Assembly: GCA_030688135.1 (NCBI GenBank)
Contig: JAUYIW010000032.1
Span: forward strand, 1 to 33,060
Reading direction: 5' to 3'
DNA: 33,060 nucleotides
Source of the DNA: Candidatus Uhrbacteria bacterium
Lineage (GTDB): Bacteria; Patescibacteriota; Patescibacteriia; UBA9934
Shown here in pieces: positions 29,284-33,060 of this stretch. The notes under the pieces are model-generated. The model was given only the letters and a program-made list of their open reading frames with translations. It had not been told where the DNA came from and ran no database searches. Each line of letters starts with the position of its first letter. Within the stretch, counting starts at the first letter, position 1. Made by a program: the position numbers and the translations under genes.

Positions 29284-29655
29284 CTATTTGCTTAATCGAC
29301 TAGTAAACCTATTAAGCATCTTAGCAATAACCGATGCTTTTTCAAGACACTCGCGATAAATAGCTTCTGATAGATAAGCATCGTCTAGGGCACAATCCAG
29401 TATTGCGACTACTTCGTCCAATGAGGTCCGAGAACGATTAATAAAGACTACCATGTCCCGATCAGTCCTTCTGTTCGCGCCTTCTGCAATATTTAAAATT
29501 ATTGAGCCCAATGCACGTCTGGCCTGGTCTTTCAATACGAATCTTTCATCAACAGGGAAAGTATTTACAATTCCTAAAATAAAAACACGAAATGACCTTG
29601 CTTCCCTGTATACCTCCCAATTCTGAAATCTAAAACCGTATTCACTAGTTTCCAT
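29284..29655 (-). CDS. Four-helix bundle protein of the 23S rRNA intervening-sequence family
   Basis: 123 residues from the ATG at 29655; an upstream TTG at 29673 is less likely. The family pattern is clear: FQNWEVYREA, FPVDERFVLKDQARRALGSIILNIAEGANR (residues about 34-63) and FINRSRTSLDEV. These proteins (TIGR02436) are encoded inside 23S rRNA insertions in some bacteria and are common free-standing genes in CPR genomes, where their role is unknown. It is the fourth gene of the disulfide operon, 29 bp after the acidic protein gene. Confidence 0.88.
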   Translation of the reverse strand: METSEYGFRFQNWEVYREARSFRVFILGIVNTFPVDERFVLKDQARRALGSIILNIAEGANRRTDRDMVVFINRSRTSLDEVVAILDCALDDAYLSEAIYRECLEKASVIAKMLNRFTSRLSK

Positions 29656-29684
29656 GCTAATTGCTAATAGCAAAATGCTAAAGG

Positions 29685-29915
29685 CTAACTGCGCTTATCT
29701 AATTCTGCAGCAAACTCATCCCATCTTGCTTTAATTGCATCCTCCATGTCTTCGATAGGCTGATCAGCGCTTAACTCGCCAACTTCACGATGCTCTTCTA
29801 GCACGGTTTCTACAAGCTGGTCAAACGCTTCACGGTCTGCAACGCCATTCGCGATTGCAAGTTCAACCACTTCTTCAAATAATTCTTGATTTGATGTAGC
29901 TAAATTCTCAGTCAT
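29685..29915 (-). CDS. Small acidic hypothetical protein
   Basis: 76 residues, helical and strongly acidic (many Glu and Asp, few Lys), with no cysteine, signal peptide or membrane helix. I do not recognise a family. It follows the VKOR gene by nine bases and precedes the four-helix bundle gene by 29, so it belongs to the same transcript. The conserved order suggests it is real, but its role is open. Confidence 0.65.
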   Translation of the reverse strand: MTENLATSNQELFEEVVELAIANGVADREAFDQLVETVLEEHREVGELSADQPIEDMEDAIKARWDEFAAELDKRS

Positions 29916-29924
29916 AAATATATT

Positions 29925-30380
29925 TTAGTCATGGATTATTTCTAACTTTGGTTTAATGTGATCTATGTGACGTAACCGGAATAATGAAACTGCAATGACT
30001 AAAATGCTCAGCTGTGAAGCTAAACACAACAAACACCAAGTGTATAAAACAAGCGCCTCAATGAAAGTGAGATATAAGCTAAAGAAAAGTCCCACTATTG
30101 CAAACACCGTCATTGCGGTTATTGCCGACTCTTCATTTCTGAAAATATAAATTATTGTGGATATAAACAGAAATATGTACGCGCCAAATCCCATAAGTGA
30201 AACCGGAATACCTAAAAACTCCGAATAAGAGCTTTTGTTTACAACTTCGCAATCAAACGTTTCGTTAATTGAGCAAAATGAAGAATCGCCAAGATCAAAA
30301 TGAGCAAGCGCAGCGTAAACCGAGGCCGTGCCTCCAAATATTGAAAATATTAATATTGCTCCTATTAACCATTTACGCAT
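29925..30380 (-). CDS. Vitamin K epoxide reductase (VKOR) family protein
   Basis: 151 residues with four transmembrane helices. The loop cysteines C36 and C44 (SFCSINETFDCEVV) and the active-site pair C116 and C119 (WCLLC) fit the VKOR/LnmR pattern, as does the SEFLGIPVSLMG block. VKOR reoxidises thioredoxin-like oxidases using quinone, replacing DsbB in many bacteria. It starts three bases after the upstream thioredoxin-like gene, which is the expected partner. Confidence 0.95.
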   Translation of the reverse strand: MRKWLIGAILIFSIFGGTASVYAALAHFDLGDSSFCSINETFDCEVVNKSSYSEFLGIPVSLMGFGAYIFLFISTIIYIFRNEESAITAMTVFAIVGLFFSLYLTFIEALVLYTWCLLCLASQLSILVIAVSLFRLRHIDHIKPKLEIIHD

Positions 30381-30383
30381 AAC

Positions 30384-30917
30384 TTATTCTTCACCTGTAG
30401 TTGAGTCGTCTTCCACTACCACCACATCTTCCACGATTACATCTTCTCCCTCAATTGTAACTTCCGCATTCACAGTTCCGTCTCCATTTTCACCTGTAAC
30501 TTCTACCGTAGTTGAAGTACCTTCATCTTCTATGCCAGGTGTAGACTCTCGATTAAGTAAAACTCCAAAGGTATCTGCAAGTGTTTGCAATGACACCTTT
30601 CCGGTTAAATTAACGCCTTCTTCATTCACCCAGTACGGAACAGACTTGATATCTGGACAAAGATCAAATGTTTTTGAACCTGGTGATGAACACTCAATAT
30701 ATTCAATATGACGAAACGATGAACCAAATGCCTCTTTTTGAGCTGCGCAGTTTGGACACCAATAAGTGCCGTACATGACAACTCCAGCCTCGGTTAGGTC
30801 TTTTGCAAAATCGTCATACTCGCCAGGTGCATAATTTTTCCACATGCCAGCGACTATTAGTCCTGCTATTACTAAAACTGCCAAACCTATCATTGATGTT
30901 GTTGAAGATATTTTCAT
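30384..30917 (-). CDS. Membrane-anchored thioredoxin-like oxidase with acidic tail
   Basis: 177 residues. An N-terminal helix (about 9-27) anchors the protein, with the domain outside. The thioredoxin-like domain (about 33-118) has CPNC at 54-57, two more cysteines (near 76 and 87) and a cis-proline (VPYW). Residues about 123-177 are an acidic, Thr/Val-rich tail (STPGIEDEGTSTTVEV and onward), which could be a surface linker. It is the DsbA-like partner of the VKOR in the same operon. Its promoter lies near 30966-30994. Confidence 0.92.
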   Translation of the reverse strand: MKISSTTSMIGLAVLVIAGLIVAGMWKNYAPGEYDDFAKDLTEAGVVMYGTYWCPNCAAQKEAFGSSFRHIEYIECSSPGSKTFDLCPDIKSVPYWVNEEGVNLTGKVSLQTLADTFGVLLNRESTPGIEDEGTSTTVEVTGENGDGTVNAEVTIEGEDVIVEDVVVVEDDSTTGEE

Positions 30918-30965
30918 AAAATTTATGATTTTTAAGATGTGGACTTCTTTATAAGCCCATTAAGT

Positions 30966-30994
30966 ATTATAATACGCAAAGAACATGCTGACAA
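30966..30994 (-). promoter_or_regulatory. Promoter of the disulfide operon
   Basis: Minus strand: TTGTCA (30989-30994), 17 bp, TATAAT (30966-30971). The -10 lies in the palindrome GTATTATAATAC (30964-30975), so a -10 also exists on the plus strand toward dus, without a clear -35. Confidence 0.65.
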
Positions 30995-31033
30995 CTTTAA
31001 TCAAGAATGACCTTGCAGTCAAATTAACTGTGC

Positions 31034-32014
31034 ATGGAAATCGACTGGATATCGCAAGTTAGACCAATATTAGCGCTTTCGCCAATGGCGGACATGACCG
31101 ACTCACCATACTGTCGTACTGTTAGAGCTGTTGTAGATCAAACCATACTAGATTCTAAGCTGATTCTTTTCCGTGAAATGGTATCAGCAGAAGCTGTCGT
31201 ACGTAAAAACGAAAAGACGCTAGCCATGGCCGAGCTACATGCAGAAGAAAGGCCAATAGTGCAACAAATATTTGGAGCTGATCCAAAAGTAATGGCAGAA
31301 GCAGCGCGAATCATTGAAGAATCTTTTGCGCCGGAAGCAATCGACATCAACATGGGATGTCCGGCATACAAAATTACATCGAGCTTTAACGGTGCAGCTT
31401 TAATGCGCGAACCGGAACTTGCGGCTAAAATAGTTCGAGAAGTAAAAGCCGCTGTGGGCGTTCCTGTCTCTATTAAAATTCGAGCTGGGTGGTCCGAGCA
31501 TACTGAGTGCATTGAATTTTCTAAAGTGTTAGAACAGGCTGGTGCAGACTTAATTTCAATTCACGGAAGAACAAAAATTCAAGGCTATGCCGGACTAGCG
31601 GACCGAGAAGCTGTGCGTAAAGCAAAAGAAGCAGTTTCCATTCCTGTTTTGTACAATGGTGACATTTTTACTTGGCAGGATTATTTTAGTGCGCTCGAAG
31701 AAACTGATTGCGATGGAGCACTTATCGCCCGCGGAGCGCTTGGCAATCCATGGATATTCAAACAGATCGAAGAAAAGCTAGACGGCAAAGAACCTAGCAT
31801 AACATCTCTAACTGAAAGAATCAGCCTTGTGCAATATCACCTAAATCTGCATCTAATTCAGTATGGCGAACGATCTGCTCCAACTTTTCGCAAACATTTA
31901 TCTTGGTATTTTAAAGGCGTGCCTGGTTTTAAGGAATATAAGCAAAAATTAATGACAGCCCTTACCCACGACGAAATAAACGACATACTTCTTGAAATCA
32001 CTGAACACTATTGA
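31034..32014 (+). CDS. dus: tRNA-dihydrouridine synthase
   Basis: Reduces uridine to dihydrouridine in the tRNA D-loop using FMN. It has 326 residues with a TIM-barrel Dus fold. ALSPMADMTDSPYCR begins the fold; catalytic Cys109 lies in INMGCPAYKI; the flavin-binding blocks VSIKIRAGW, ISIHGRTKIQGY, VLYNGDI and GALIARGALGNPW follow, and a C-terminal helical domain ends the protein. It is intact and of normal length. There is no SD ahead of the ATG, and no confident promoter was found on this strand. It is 45 bp upstream of the ATP-grasp gene, whose promoter overlaps its stop. Confidence 0.95.
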   Translation: MEIDWISQVRPILALSPMADMTDSPYCRTVRAVVDQTILDSKLILFREMVSAEAVVRKNEKTLAMAELHAEERPIVQQIFGADPKVMAEAARIIEESFAPEAIDINMGCPAYKITSSFNGAALMREPELAAKIVREVKAAVGVPVSIKIRAGWSEHTECIEFSKVLEQAGADLISIHGRTKIQGYAGLADREAVRKAKEAVSIPVLYNGDIFTWQDYFSALEETDCDGALIARGALGNPWIFKQIEEKLDGKEPSITSLTERISLVQYHLNLHLIQYGERSAPTFRKHLSWYFKGVPGFKEYKQKLMTALTHDEINDILLEITEHY

Positions 32015-32039
32015 CCTGTTGCAATATAATGGTTATCAT
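32011..32039 (+). promoter_or_regulatory. Promoter of the ATP-grasp gene
   Basis: TTGACC (32011-32016), overlapping the dus stop, then 17 bp and TATCAT (32034-32039). Confidence 0.6.
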
Positions 32040-32059
32040 ACCGATACTTAAACCAATTT

Positions 32060-33004
32060 ATGAATATTGGAATTTTAACATTTGTAAATTCACAGAAGAG
32101 CCTTGCCATTGGCACAAAACGTATCATAAAATTAGCTAAGACTCGCGGACACAACGTAAAGGTTTTTTATAGTCCACTGATTGGACTATCTTTCGGTAAT
32201 GATAAGTCGCTGACCTACAAAGGTAGAAAATTAAATCCTGAAAAGTACGATGTAATATTAGTAAGACCTGGATTTAGTAGCGAACCAAGTATTCATGCAT
32301 CATTCATTAAACAATTTCAACTCGCTGGCTTTTACGTTCTGAATGGCTACATTGGAGTGTTCCGTGCAAAAAATAAAATTCGAACACTTCAAATGCTCGA
32401 CCATTTTGGAGTCCCAGTACCTAAAACGCTTGTTGTTAAAGATGCGAGTCTAATTGCTGACGCTGCTGAAGATTTCCGTTTTCCGGTAATCGTAAAAGTA
32501 ATTTTCGGCACTCATGGTAAAGGAGTATTTATCGCTGAATCAAAAAGATCTCTGAAACCAATTGTTGAATATCTTGTTGATAAAGAAAAAGGACCTGTTT
32601 CTTTGCAAGAGTATATTCGTGAAGCGAAAGGTCAGGACTTGCGAGTTTTTGTACTTGGAAAAAAAGTTGTTGCTGCCATGGAGCGAATTGCTAAAGGTGG
32701 AGAATTTAGAGCTAATTTCCATAAAGGTGGTCATGTAAGATTGGCAGACCTTTCAATCAAAGAAAAGAAAATGGCAATTCGGGCCACTCAAGTTATTGGC
32801 CTCGATATTGCAGGTGTTGATATTCTTCGAACTAACTCTGGCCCTAAGGTAATTGAAGTAAATTCTAACCCTGGACTAGAGGGCATAAGCAAAGCTTCAA
32901 AAGTAGACGTTGCTGAAAAAATTGTAGACTTCATTGAGCATCGAGTTGAAAAATACGGACACAAATACAAACGACCACTTCCAAAAAGAAAGATGATTGA
33001 ATAA
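32060..33004 (+). CDS. RimK-like ATP-grasp ligase
   Basis: 314 residues. An N-terminal alpha/beta domain (1-95) is followed by the ATP-grasp fold. The RTLQMLDHFGVPVPKT segment matches the RimK family, as do the nucleotide loop FPVIVKVIFGTHGKGV, the QEYIREAKGQDLRVFVLG strand and the metal-binding ending PKVIEVNSNPGLEGI. RimK adds glutamate to ribosomal protein S6; related enzymes glutamylate cofactors or build peptides. A basic tail (KYKRPLPKRKMIE) follows. It has no SD. The substrate cannot be assigned without S6 or cofactor genes nearby. Confidence 0.9.
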   Translation: MNIGILTFVNSQKSLAIGTKRIIKLAKTRGHNVKVFYSPLIGLSFGNDKSLTYKGRKLNPEKYDVILVRPGFSSEPSIHASFIKQFQLAGFYVLNGYIGVFRAKNKIRTLQMLDHFGVPVPKTLVVKDASLIADAAEDFRFPVIVKVIFGTHGKGVFIAESKRSLKPIVEYLVDKEKGPVSLQEYIREAKGQDLRVFVLGKKVVAAMERIAKGGEFRANFHKGGHVRLADLSIKEKKMAIRATQVIGLDIAGVDILRTNSGPKVIEVNSNPGLEGISKASKVDVAEKIVDFIEHRVEKYGHKYKRPLPKRKMIE

Positions 33005-33034
33005 ATAGTCACCGCTTACGCGGTGACTATTTAT
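33001..33034 (+). terminator. Terminator of the ATP-grasp gene
   Basis: A 15-bp perfect stem: ATAAATAGTCACCGC (33001-33015) pairs with 33020-33034 around a TTAC loop and includes the gene's last stop codon. It is followed by TTTC. It would work in both directions. The final 26 bases hold nothing identifiable. Confidence 0.85.
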
Positions 33035-33060
33035 TTTCAAATTTATTTAGCATCTCTCGT

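Noticed and set aside
1-33060. CRISPR array, rRNA, tRNA or tmRNA genes
   Set aside because: I saw no regular short direct repeats with unique spacers and no clover-leaf with a TTCGAATCC-like T-loop. A tRNAscan/Infernal run would settle this.

Overview
The window looks like a chromosomal piece of an ultra-small-genome bacterium, most likely Patescibacteria/CPR and possibly a Parcubacteria lineage. This is inference. It rests on a compact ribosomal operon, an RNA polymerase alpha subunit with no C-terminal domain, a 596-residue alanyl-tRNA synthetase without its C-terminal domain, many genes without a Shine-Dalgarno (SD) sequence, and a heavy load of short palindromic intergenic repeats. TGA ends several clear genes (alaS, dus), so the ordinary bacterial code is used and the Gracilibacteria/SR1 code is excluded.

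Layout. 1-771 holds a partial membrane protein. 856-5567 (minus) is the infA-rpmJ-rpsM-rpsK-rpsD-rpoA-rplQ-rplM-rpsI operon, with an upstream promoter and a terminator, punctuated by repeats. 5785-6737 is a pair of overlapping envelope genes, followed by a 129-bp hairpin element and alaS. 9.0-11.3 kb is mobile-element debris: a solitary cassette gene, a transposase C-terminal remnant, a chain of four abutting palindromes and an integrase fragment. 11.4-17.8 kb (minus) carries envelope genes: murJ with a PKD/thrombospondin-type surface protein, a degenerate PduL-like protein, a CorA channel, a DUF389 protein and a glycosyltransferase. 18.0-19.7 kb is a divergent pair of RNA methyltransferases. 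20.0-24.9 kb mixes solitary plus-strand genes with a minus-strand nucleotide-chemistry cluster (CYTH, Nudix, deoxyribosyltransferase-like). 25.1-33.0 kb holds era, thioredoxin-like proteins, a FecR-like protein, a beta-CASP nuclease, a VKOR/thioredoxin disulfide-forming operon, dus and a RimK-like ATP-grasp ligase.

The most unusual content is non-coding. There are four families of short inverted-repeat elements. Two of them repeatedly abut, and even contribute to, the start codons of host genes (alaS, a pduL-like gene, a glycosyltransferase, corA). There is also a chain of base-sharing palindromes at 10605-10993. Five plus-strand orphan genes (starts at 9047, 20205, 20666, 24380, 26944) each carry their own sigma70-type promoter with an exact 17-bp spacer and a hairpin after the stop, like phage morons or cassettes. 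One of them has a structured leader with a nine-codon upstream reading frame in the same frame as the main gene. No rRNA, tRNA or CRISPR array was seen. All calls are by eye from sequence; no database search was run.
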